From assembly GCA_032622095.1 (NCBI GenBank), contig CP136066.1, positions 186,904,716 to 186,968,715 on the forward strand: a stretch of DNA of 64,000 bases. Direction: 5' to 3'. Source of the stretch: Siphonodentalium dalli (taxonomy: Eukaryota; Mollusca; Scaphopoda; Gadilida; Siphonodentaliidae). The notes under the pieces are model-generated. The model ran no database searches. It was given only the letters and a program-made list of their open reading frames with translations, and was not told the DNA's origin. Below, in pieces: positions 53,800 through 64,000 of the stretch (positions are counted from its first letter, which is position 1; every line of letters starts with the position of its first letter). Made by a program: the position numbers and the translations under genes.

Positions 53800-55563
53800 C
53801 TATATGTATCGGCCTTTGAGAAATCCGCTTTGGTCTTCGCTAATTATGTGAGGTAGAACGCGTTTAAGTCGCTCTGCTATACATGACGATGCTAGTTTGT
53901 ATGAGACATTCAGTAAGGTGATCGGCCTCCAGTTTTTGAGAAGATGTCGTTCCTTGTCTTTTTTTGGGATAATTGTTATCAGGCCTTGTTTTTGTGTAAT
54001 GGAAAGCTCACCATCAACGAGGGATTCATTCAGCGATTCACACAGGAGTTGACCCAGGTCAGACCAGAAAAATTTCCAGAACTCATAAGGATAGCCATCT
54101 AAGCCGGAAGATTTTTCGTTTTTTGATTTTTTTAGTGCCATCGTTAGTTCACCTAGAGTTATGGGGCCTTCTATACTTTGGGCTGCCTCGGGCGATAGTC
54201 TTGAATATTCACCTTGATCCAATATTGATTTGTAATCAAAGTCTATTGTTTTTTTTGACGAGTACAAGGTTTGGTAGAATTTTCGTGTTTCATTTAAAAT
54301 TTCATTTTGGTTTGTTAACTTTTTTCCGTTTGAATCCTCCAAGAGTGCCAGGGTTTTTGATATATAGTTTCGTTTTTCTAAATTCAGGAAGTATTTTGTT
54401 GGTTTTTCTCCATGCTCAATCCACTTTGCTTTCGATCTCAACATTGCCCCTTGGGTAGCTTCTTTTCTCATTTCATGGAGTTCAATGTCAATGTTTTGAA
54501 TTTGTCCCATTATATTGGCCTTCTTATTTAAATCAACTGAACATTTGTCGATGGAAATTTCGAGTTCATTTTTAATTTTTAATAATGAGCCTTCTTTTTC
54601 TTTTCGCTCACGTTTGCGTTTAGCTGAATACGCCATTGTTTGACCTCTGATATCGAGTAGAATTGCGTCAAGAAGAAGTTTTTTGCCAATTTCGCATCTG
54701 CTTGAGGTGTAATCCGCTTCAACGCGTCGGATATATTTGTATCTACATTTGTTTGATTCTATGATAGATTTAACCAAATCCATATATTTTTCTTCGTGTA
54801 AGAGAGAAGTATTGAATTTCCAGAAACCCTGGCCTCTATTGATATTATTCAGCGATAAAGATAGAGTAATAATAGAGTGATCTGATCTATAACCTGGTAA
54901 TATATCTGGGCCCGCTCCTGTAATACTAATTAGGTCATTTGATATCAGGAAATAATCAAGTCTTGCCATTTTAATTGGAGATTTCCTCCTCCAAGTGTAT
55001 CGCTTCTCATTTTCATTATTAAGCCTCCATGCATCTACAAGTTCGAGTCTGTCGACAAGTGATTCCACTGCTTTTAATGCTTTTGGATTATTTATATGTT
55101 TATAATTATAAGTATCCATGTTCTGGTCGCGAGCCAAATTCCAGTCCCCACAAATTATAACTTGCGTGTTGCCAATATCAAGGATTTTATTTTTGAGTCG
55201 AACATAGAAATCTGGATTATCTTCGTTTGGTCCGTAGATATTTGCAAGAGTTATTCTCATTTGTTCAATCGTCATGTCTAGTATAATAAAGTTTCCGTTG
55301 TCGTCCTTTAATACATTGTGTATATGATAGTCAAAGTTATTTTTGAAAAGAATTGCTACTCCGCGCGATTGGGACTTGTAAGAAGATGCTTCAATTTTGA
55401 AACCCCATTCAGATTCAATGTATTTTTCCATGTCGTTCGTAAAGTGTGTATCTTGGAGACAATATAGCGAGGCATTAGAATTTCGCAAGAAGTTGAACAC
55501 ATCGCGGCGCTTTTCTTTTTGATTAAGCCCTCGGCAATTAGCAGATACTATTTTTATAGACAT
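53800..55563 (-). CDS. LINE ORF2 endonuclease part, unit C
   Basis: Identical in protein sequence to 3315-5078. It ends at the same 2-bp insertion after GRYI. Confidence 0.9.
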   Translation of the reverse strand: MSIKIVSANCRGLNQKEKRRDVFNFLRNSNASLYCLQDTHFTNDMEKYIESEWGFKIEASSYKSQSRGVAILFKNNFDYHIHNVLKDDNGNFIILDMTIEQMRITLANIYGPNEDNPDFYVRLKNKILDIGNTQVIICGDWNLARDQNMDTYNYKHINNPKALKAVESLVDRLELVDAWRLNNENEKRYTWRRKSPIKMARLDYFLISNDLISITGAGPDILPGYRSDHSIITLSLSLNNINRGQGFWKFNTSLLHEEKYMDLVKSIIESNKCRYKYIRRVEADYTSSRCEIGKKLLLDAILLDIRGQTMAYSAKRKRERKEKEGSLLKIKNELEISIDKCSVDLNKKANIMGQIQNIDIELHEMRKEATQGAMLRSKAKWIEHGEKPTKYFLNLEKRNYISKTLALLEDSNGKKLTNQNEILNETRKFYQTLYSSKKTIDFDYKSILDQGEYSRLSPEAAQSIEGPITLGELTMALKKSKNEKSSGLDGYPYEFWKFFWSDLGQLLCESLNESLVDGELSITQKQGLITIIPKKDKERHLLKNWRPITLLNVSYKLASSCIAERLKRVLPHIISEDQSGFLKGRYI

Positions 55564-56196
55564 TTAACGACAGCAGTACGCAGACAACCGAAACGAAAAG
55601 AAGTAAAGCAATAGTAAGTATATTTAAGAATATTAAGGTCCCTGTAAAACAAGCAAAAATTATTGATTCCATTGAATTTAGTGATAATTATACATTCTTG
55701 ACAAAAAGAAAAAGCTTTCGTTCCACAAACGCACACACACACGCACACAAAAATAACAATGAGCAATACAAACCGGTATTGGATTAACATGTTAAGGCCT
55801 TGTGTGACCGCCCTAGATGTGACATAGTCTGGCGGGGGTCTGATCACCCATCGGCCTACATTCTCCATATTCTGATCGAAATAATTTATATATGTGGATA
55901 AATATAGGTCGTTATATAGGTAGTCAGGCCCCAGTCAGACCAGATGTGGCAGACAGATATTTTGGAAAACATAGTCGTATTTGTAAGATTAACAAAAGGC
56001 ATTGTGTGGGGGAGGGGTTACTACCACCCATTATATATATAGTATTGATTTATATATGTTTCAGGTCTCAACCATTCTATATAGTATATATTGATTTATA
56101 TATGTTCAGGTCCGAGTGAGTGGCTTAATATTACCATTTTATATAACAAAAGATAGCTGTTATCTCAACCTCTTACGGAATGAGATACGTTATGAG

Positions 56197-56292
56197 TTAA
56201 TCAAGACAGTTTGTTGATCATTCAAGACAGTATGTTGATTAATCAAGATAGTAAGTTGATTAATCAAGATAGTAAGTTGATTAATCAAGATA
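56197..56292. repeat. Minisatellite remainder, unit C
   Basis: Same as 5712-5807. Confidence 0.9.
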
Positions 56293-57708
56293 AAAAGTGG
56301 TGAGGTGGTTCTACGCTGCCGTAATGTCGGCATAGCCAGGATCGATACACTTGTAGTCCAGGTACATTAATCGTGAAACGGGAAAAGTAAGGACATAAAT
56401 ATGGAAAAGCTGATTTTCATCTTATTTAGGCTATAACATCGCGGACACGTCACGAAAAGTCCCCTAAATTCCGAGTTGAGCTTTCTGAGTTACACCTTTT
56501 TTCCAACATAAAAACAATCAAACTTTTTTTTTTCTTCACAATCATGGTAATAATTAGATGCTGTAACAATTTTTCAGCCGAAACATATGCAAAAGGCACT
56601 CAATATTGTTCAGTACACAATTCTCGAAACAGAGATACCAATTTAAAGGGGGACTTCGAATGAATTTCGCAGATATGGATATGAAATAACATAATGACCC
56701 CAAAAAATTGCGATTTTTTCTCATGCAAACTATCGTACTCGATGTTGGATTTCTCGGGCTTCTCAAAACATAGACGCGAGCAATTTGTTTTAAAAACTGC
56801 ACAAAGATCACTCCTTCACTATACTATGCAGTATTAGCGACTATTGCTATGGTAAGTGGTCAACACTTGTAAGAACATAACCCTACCCCCTAAACATTTT
56901 CTCATCGATCTACTAGTCAAAGCGCTTGTTGTAGAAAACCACTACAATTGTGAAAAAGGCGACGAACGCATGAAACTTGGTACATAAGTCCTTTATACGC
57001 TACTTCTCATATTCGTATATAGCGATATTCGCGGCAGGTCCTTACTTAGCAACGGTTGCTAGGCAACTACCCGACATCGAAGAAATGCAATTGTGACAGA
57101 TATTATGTGAGTTTTAACAAACTAAACTACGTCGTGTTGCATTTTTTTTATGAAAACAATTACAAGTTGTTGTTAGTGTTGACCTGAGTGACAAATTACC
57201 ATTTTCTTACTTAAATGGGGTGACGGTTGCTAGGGAGACGCACGCAATCTAAAAATGTACATATGACTGATATTATGGTAGATTTAACAAACTAAACTAC
57301 ACCAAGTTGCATGTTTATGATGCAAACAACAATACTAATAGTTATTGTTAGTGTGGATCTGATAGGAAACATGCCATATATTTCTTTCTTACAATATTGG
57401 TAACTGTTGCTAGGGTAAACGAAATACAAACATCCACATATGACTTATATTATGGTAGTTTTAACAAACGAAACTACGTCATGTAGGATTTTTATGGTGA
57501 AAACAATTATAATATTGTTAGTGTGAGTCTAACCAGAATGTGGCACACATTTGGTTTTATTATGGGTACAATTATCTGTTATGCTACATTGCCAGTTTCG
57601 ACACTCAGAACGGAGACCATAATTGAGGAGTTTTGCACTAATCGACCAAGCCAACAGTTGTCGCTTATATTTAATATGATGCATGACCACAATAGCTATA
57701 TATAAGCT
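56293..57708. other. Non-coding 5' flank with ~165-bp repeats, unit C
   Basis: Same as 5808-7223. The three diverged ~165-bp repeats lie at about 57020-57545. Confidence 0.7.
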
Positions 57709-57816
57709 ATGGACTAGACGCTGGCTCTATAAGGCTACGTGGTTACACTATGCACGCCGTCATGGCGGCGAACAGAGCAGAGCGTCAGAGCGTCATAGAG
57801 CCAGCGTCTAGTCCAT
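57709..57816. repeat. Foldback with perfect 22-bp arms, unit C
   Basis: Same as 7224-7331: arms 57709-57730 and 57795-57816. Confidence 0.85.
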
Positions 57817-60087
57817 ATATGCTATTAATCCACACAGATAGATGTATAAGTCACGGACCCGCTCATCTATATATATGAAGAACATGGGGACAGCCCCCAA
57901 TATGTTATCCATAGCCCACAATAGTTAGGCAAGGATCCAGGCACATATGCGTAGTCATAGGACACACGTCCATACACATGTGATATGGAGGTAGGATATG
58001 TATAGGCCATGAATCAGGCCGCTACATATAAGCCATAATATCGGGCCCTTATATAATTATATTGGCATTGGATCCAGAAACCTATATAGAGAAGGCATAC
58101 ACCATTTAACCACGATGTCAAACGGGTTATATCTGGTCACCATGAGCAGATGCCGCAATATAGCGATGACATATTATAGAAATACAATAGTTTACTCTAT
58201 GGCGATGGACCCAGCCCAGTATACATGTTCTGTGATATGTAAGCTGCATGGTTAGGGACCATGCCACTGTTACATGGTGCAAATACCCAAGTGCACATAG
58301 GTAGCCAATGGACTCAGATACCATATACGAAGTCTCTGGTATAGTACATTAGTACACCATGGATTCAGGACCATGTGTATGGTATGATCACACGGAGAAG
58401 TTATGTGACAAACACACCTATACATAGATATTGGACCAATGCCATATATATGAAGGTCACGGAGGCCCTATAAATAGTCCATGTACACATGGCACTGTAT
58501 GTTGGCCATTGACACATGCCCATATATGAGGACCATGGACCCAGGCTGATATAGGTATGACGGGCATGAACAGGTGTCTATATGTCTTCGATGTCGGATA
58601 GTTGCATATCAACCATTGCTAAGGAAGGACATACCGGGATGTCTACACATCTGAAAATGATCAATATATAGATATATATGTATGGTGTATGAGGAACATA
58701 GGTTCCAAGTGTGTGGTTTTATCACCCATTGCACAATTATTACACCAAACGCCTGGACTATTGTGTGTTCGTTTTTGCCTTTCATACACCCGAAGCCATG
58801 ATTTACGCTTTAGGGGGTAGTGTTAAATTTTCGGCCATACAATCTTAAGAGTGGTGATGTTCCCATATATCTTTTCACGTTCATCTTCTGAATTAACCTC
58901 TGTTCTAGTTCAGTGGTTCATATTTCAGCTCATTGTCTTCTGAATATCTTTACTCGCACTCTTTTATGGGAAAAATGTTGAATCATCACGCGGTTTCTAT
59001 GCTCTCTTCGGTAATGTCATCCCAATTACGGAATATCGACTTGTAGTATGCTCTAGCATCAATTTCATATATCAAGCGACACCTGCTCCACGATAGATGG
59101 ATATGTATGCACAAATGTCCGTAAATTATTCTACATATGACTGCAATCGCATATGGTCTGGTGGAATTTCGTCAGAATTTGAACCATTCCGAAAAATCAT
59201 GATATCTCAAAAAGCTCAAATCGGATTTTAGGGGACTTTTGCCATGTTTCCCCGATTTGTTTTACTAGTGAACCCTAATGTGCCTGGACTATTAGCCAGG
59301 GTACAGATGCATGGCATGGTATGTGGATCATGCAGTGTAATCTATTTAGGTGATTAATTCCCACCTCTTCCAGTACATGTTCTAAGCTAATTCGCTTATA
59401 TCGCTTATCATGAATAAAGATGGGTCGAACCCACCGCGTGTCTGAAGCGATTCATAATTTTAAGGCTTCAAATTTGAAATAGTAATGTTTCAATTCTGTT
59501 CCGGCGATAACAAACGATCTATGAATATACACTATAGGATAGGATAGGATAGGATATTTTATTTGCAATACACATATCTATTACATAATAGTGGTGAAAA
59601 TTATGGATAATTATGTCGTATATTGTGGGGGGTGGCATAGTCTGGCAAGACTGTCTTCCTGCCATCCCCAGTAAGGTGAATATAGAAATTAATAACAATA
59701 GTAAGATGTCTTCGGGTGAGCCGTGCACAGATTGCGTATATGTAATTTATAAGTTTAGGGCTTAGTTAAAGAGTGTGTGAAATTGGATACTACCCGAGGG
59801 CTGTTCAATATCATGTGTATGGTTCAAATTCAGATGAGTGGGTAGTATTTTTGGCGGATGAGGGTACAGGGATAATATAATACAATATACCACGACAAGG
59901 CTTACGACTGTATTATAAATCAGCTGTTAAGTGATACAAACGCACTTTATATTACCACACCACTAAAATATGACGCTTTTTAATGTTTTATATATATTGT
60001 AATTATTTCTTGCAGTTATCGAGCTATTTTGATAATTGCAACGGGGGTAAAAACGATAAATTGCAAGGTTATATCTGCAACCTGAGG
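57817..60087. other. Degenerate-repeat and LINE-tail flank, unit C
   Basis: Same as 7332-9602. It includes the ~40-bp repeat field (to about 58665), the ~150-bp A/C-specific segment (58666-58820) and the truncated LINE 3' end (59530-59725). Confidence 0.65.
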
Positions 60088-60095
60088 GTTTTGAG

Positions 60096-60826
60096 TAGTG
60101 TTCGGTATATTCGACGGATTTCGGTATTCGAATATTCGGTTCGAATAACGAGCGAATATTCGAATAGTATTCGAATATTTAGATAAATTATAAAATTATA
60201 TGGATAACATATTTTGGAACCAATTTATTATTTAATGAAATAGCATAGTTATCCATGCACATGCTATACGCAAACAAGAGAGAGAGAGAAAAAAGTATTT
60301 TGGCCTATATAATAGCAAGAGTTTATCTGTTTATGAAGTTCAAGTAGTCAATGCATGGTTGCACAAGTTGGTCGTAGCGCCACAATAACCAAGAACATGA
60401 TCTGGATTGAGCTTGCAGGTTGCCTTTTTAGATTTGCATCCAAATTGAAGTGAGTCCATATATCTGATTTCTTCGAATTTGACATCATATTGTACACAAA
60501 AGTGACAACGCGCAAACAAAACAAAACGATGCCATATAGGTCCGCTTCCTATGACCACATGCAAGCACGGCTGGTTTACACCTAGCCAATAAAATTATTT
60601 CGACTTCATGACGCCAATCAAATCAGAACGTTACAGTTACGTCATATTAATTCGTTTATGGTTAGTGGAAACTAGACTATACTTTTAACAGACCCTCAGA
60701 CTAATAACAAACCAGGAAACAATTACCCGGAGATTATTCTCGAATATTCGGATAGTCAAATAATTATTCGAATATTCGAATATTTACTTTTACGATCGAA
60801 TATTCGAATATTCGGACCGAACACTA
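60096..60826. mobile_element. hAT-like MITE, unit C copy
   Basis: Same as 9611-10341, with GTTTTGAG duplications at 60088-60095 and 60827-60834. Confidence 0.9.
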
Positions 60827-61104
60827 GTTTTGAGTCGTTTGATGTTTCCGTGCAACATATATAGTAGATATGATGCTCGTTCCTCATGCTGAAATATCGA
60901 ATCTGTGAACGCGTGCCAGCACGGTGCCACCCAGCATGTTTGGCGGTTCTAATGCATGGTCTGGTTATGGATTCCGTTGGAATAATCTCAGTTGCATCCC
61001 ATGATTCCCATGCAACATAATCACAACAAACCATGCGCATGCTTCGCAAGCCTTACAAAACATCTACCATGTGTAAACTATACCCGCGTAGACGTATAAG
61101 TCTT

Positions 61105-61302
61105 GACCATGTGACCATCGTGCATGCTGGGCCATGTGACGATGGAGATGGTGTACACACCCCGGTCGCCGCATATATAGTGCACGCGATTTGCATAATA
61201 CACGCATCTGGATCGGGTATTTCCATGATCGCCCCACACCCATGTGGTCCCGTTCACGAAAGCGTATATAAGCTGCAAAGATTTACATGCATGGGTCAGT
61301 AC
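61105..61302 (+). promoter_or_regulatory. ELC core promoter, unit C
   Basis: TATATAAG at 61265-61272 and TCAGT at 61296-61300; same as unit A copy 1. Confidence 0.75.
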
Positions 61303-61369
61303 ATTTCCACAGTCTATCCGCTCCAGCACGATAAGAAACAGTTTTCCTTTACAGAACAGAATAAAAATG
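61298..61369 (+). CDS. ELC: ELC exon 1, unit C
   Basis: ATG at 61367-61369 followed by the donor GTTAGT. This is the first exon of a third ELC copy that runs past the window end. Confidence 0.75.
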
Positions 61370-62691
61370 GTTAGTACCAACTCTTCGTTCTTGTCGTTCA
61401 CGTTATGTTACCGTAAATGCTGTGTCAATAAAGTCACTGTGATGTGAGAATGGGCTATTTTCTCAGATTATGATTAATCAATCAATTCTTCACGACAGTG
61501 AGCAGTACGACTATCTGTCGGTTTTACTAATTTAGTTCCACCATATATGATAACCACCCCATACTATGTATACGTGTTTACCTTCTCACTGTATGGCTGA
61601 CAGATGCTTTCAGACAAAAAAATAGATTGGGCAAAACTTTATTGTTACAGGCCAATCGGAGAACATTAAGATAGTCAAGCAATGTTTCGAGCGTAACTGT
61701 TACAGGCCAATCCGAGAACATTAAGATAGTCGTCCGAGAACATTAAGATAGTCAAGCAATGTTTCGAGCGTAACTGTTACAGGCCAATCCTAGAACATTA
61801 AGATAGTCGTCCGAGAACATTAAGAAAGTCAAGCAATGTTTTCGGGTTCCATTGTTCTGGTTCTTTTAAATTCGTTTCGTAAAACATAGAAATTGTCCCT
61901 GAAGAATCCCTAATGCAGCGTATACCATAGAGACATCAGGCTTAAGTTAATGGCTGTCCCTATATTATATTAGAGACAAAATTATCATTAGAAGCAATTA
62001 TATACAACAGAAAAGAACATAAGACAGCAGATAATTCGAAAATATATTTTGATCGAGATTACACTGAATCGCAAATGGTAAAATTCTTCGAACTGAGAAC
62101 GGAGCTGAAAAGACAAAAAAAAAAAAAACGAACAATTTCCGTTTGGAAAACTGTGAAGCAGTAGAACACTAACAATCCTACGATGAATTTTTTTTTTAAT
62201 TTTCGTTCCTAGAATAGAGATGATGATATTTATATACCCATTAGTATAGGGGACGAAACGTGATGGCCATTAATAAATTCTGAAGACAGATAATTGAAAA
62301 GGAATTGTAAACTCATGTAGCCGTTATACACATAGACACAAAATGAAAGTTAGAAATGACCATGAAAGAGAAACTTCAGTAGAGATGCTTTCAAAGAATC
62401 GAAAATCTGTCTCTATTCATCCCATTTACGGTACAGAAACAAATATGGTAAGTTTGATAATTATATATTGCCCAAGGTACTATAGTATAAATGGAATTTA
62501 CAACGACAGAGAATTTAATCTGGTCGGAAGGGGGGGGGGGTGGTGTAATTGAACATTCAAACTTGAATCCTATCAATTTGGATACCCCTTGAACGCAGAT
62601 TCACTGACTTTGCCCCAAAACGAGGTCCAAAATTCGCCGTGACTACATCTTACCGTCTATCCTGTTGTATGATTTCCTCTCTATTTTGCAG

Positions 62692-62722
62692 CCTTCCGGA
62701 TTATCAAAAACTGACATCGAAG
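62692..62722 (+). CDS. ELC: ELC exon 2, unit C
   Basis: Encodes [10 protein letters not shown] plus one base, as in unit A. Later exons are beyond the window. Confidence 0.85.
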
Positions 62723-62827
62723 GTAAGTTTTACATATTGATTAAAATCTGCTATATATAAGCGCATAAATGCCTAAATGATATGTATGCTATATTAATTT
62801 AGCGAATGTATTTTTTAAGAGGATCTA

Positions 62828-62925
62828 AGTTTATAGCGAAATTTACAAAACGAGTCCAGTAAATTAGGCTAGGCGAGGTCCAGACTTAATTTACTGGACG
62901 AGTTTTGTAAATTTCGCTATAAACT
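62828..62925. repeat. Foldback with 38-bp arms, unit C
   Basis: Arms 62828-62865 and 62888-62925; same as 12343-12440. Confidence 0.9.
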
Positions 62926-64000
62926 GGGGACGAGTTGTAGATTCTATTTCTTACTGAATAAAAATCCCAATAAGACATACTTCAATAAATAAATGCGACG
63001 TGAGATTAACAGCGGCTTATATAAGGCATGCGATGACGTTTCACGTAACTATGCGTTGTTTGCCCGCGTAAAGAAATAGTCGCAGACAAATAAGACTCTT
63101 TGACGTAATTAATGGCGTAAATTTAATGAAATATTTGTTCAAACTAAATCAACAATAGTCACAAACATCGATTTAGCATTCGGAATATAAACAGACGACA
63201 AGCCGGAAGTCAAAGGTCACGATTACGCAACAATAATACATTTGGGTATAGACCTGACACTATTAGCCTTATTATATCATTATTATAGAATGGGTTTAAT
63301 GAATGGAATAACGGTCGGATCATGTACATGTATACAATAAATTTATTTATTAATAATTTTATATTTATTTAACGACACAATTGAACATGGGACACTTAAA
63401 TATCCACTGTCAAATTTGAATCCAAATTAATCAAAACTTTCCTTCGGTAATTTTTCGCTTAGAAGGCAAACGAAATATATTATCAATCACCGTTATATTT
63501 GTATGGCACATGTCCACATGTATCGCGACATTTTACAAAAGCGTTCATAAGTTACCGGTACGTTGAAAACGAGCGCAGACGATCGTGGTTAAGAACACTC
63601 TTTATTTCTATCTATACTGCTTTTGGGAAACGACCATTATTATTAAATTAACCTAAGCGACCGATTGCAGGTTCATGAGTTAAATAAGATCTACGGCGTT
63701 CAGTTTTTGCTGATAACAGACTGCCCCCGATAGTTGCAAATTGCTTTTGCTATCCACGATTGGTCGTAATCCTATAGTTTTGTCATGTGCTTTCTCATTG
63801 GTTTACATCATAGCTGAGCTCCATCATTTGGGAAGATTTCAGGATTAAGACCAAATTAACGGTGGGCATGAATTGTCTTGTTCGTTGTGTGACAATCAAA
63901 ACAAATACGGTCACTATAGCCAGGTCATAACTATAGCGTAGTGTGTATACACAGTGTCTAATTTAGTCATTCATTCATAATACACGCATCTGGATCGGGT

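Larger units (their letters stand above)
51398..56196 (-). mobile_element. Tx1/L1-like LINE, unit C copy
   Basis: The same element as 913-5711, with the same 16-bp target-site duplication (51382-51397 and 56197-56212). Identical flanks show it arrived by duplication of the host segment, not by a new transposition. Confidence 0.93.
61194..63975. repeat. Internal 2.78-kb duplication copy 1, unit C; copy 2 begins at 63976
   Basis: The junction CATTCATT|CATAATAC at 63975/63976 matches 13490/13491. This shows the internal duplication existed before the A-to-C copy. The window ends 25 bases into copy 2. Confidence 0.93.
50486..64000. repeat. Tandem unit C, near-identical copy of the first 13,515 bp of unit A
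   Basis: Every feature of 1-13515 recurs here at exactly +50485. This includes the Tx1-like LINE with the same frameshift, the MITE, a 14-base A run and a 10-base T run. The only differences I saw are three substitutions corresponding to 382, 386 and 387, inside the minisatellite. The window ends 25 bases into the second copy of the internal 2.78-kb duplication. Confidence 0.93.

Overview
This is animal nuclear DNA: AT-rich, with introns and dense in transposable elements. It most likely comes from a mollusc or a close lophotrochozoan relative. The only host gene is a molluscan-type myosin essential light chain (ELC). Its exons carry the motif FDFWDGRDG, which corresponds to the regulatory calcium site described for scallop ELC. 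No bacterial-style genes, tRNA or rRNA genes, or CRISPR arrays were recognised.

The window is a tandem array of one ELC-bearing unit. Unit A spans 1-23888, unit B spans 23889-50485, and unit C spans 50486-64000 and is cut by the window end. Unit C matches unit A at a constant offset of 50485 with no indel; the only differences I saw are three bases near 382-387. Unit B is clearly diverged from both. The array therefore reads A-B-A with a period of about 50.5 kb, which is either a very recent duplication of an A+B pair or an assembly duplication.

Each unit begins with a 21-bp minisatellite whose monomer contains a 12-bp perfect palindrome. A non-coding 5' flank of degenerate repeats and foldbacks follows, then the ELC gene on the + strand: TATA box, initiator, a start-codon-only exon 1, a 31-bp exon 2 and further exons. 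Unit B has a complete six-exon gene (33040 to about 49860) predicted to encode 159 residues. Unit A has lost exon 4 through a deletion. It also has a 2.78-kb internal tandem duplication carrying the promoter, exon 1 and exon 2. Unit C shows the same duplication junction at its end.

The units differ mainly by transposon insertions, several with target-site duplications and a matching empty site in the other unit. Units A and C carry a 4.8-kb Tx1/L1-like LINE inserted in the minisatellite and a 731-bp hAT-like MITE. Unit B carries a 5'-truncated Tx1-like LINE, a 3.2-kb insertion full of degenerate ~130-bp repeats, a Jockey/CR1-group LINE in ELC intron 1, an interstitial telomeric repeat, and a composite terminal-inverted-repeat insertion in intron 3 holding a SINE and a LINE fragment. 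Together these give a relative history: an A/B split, then separate insertions in each lineage, then an A-to-C copy.
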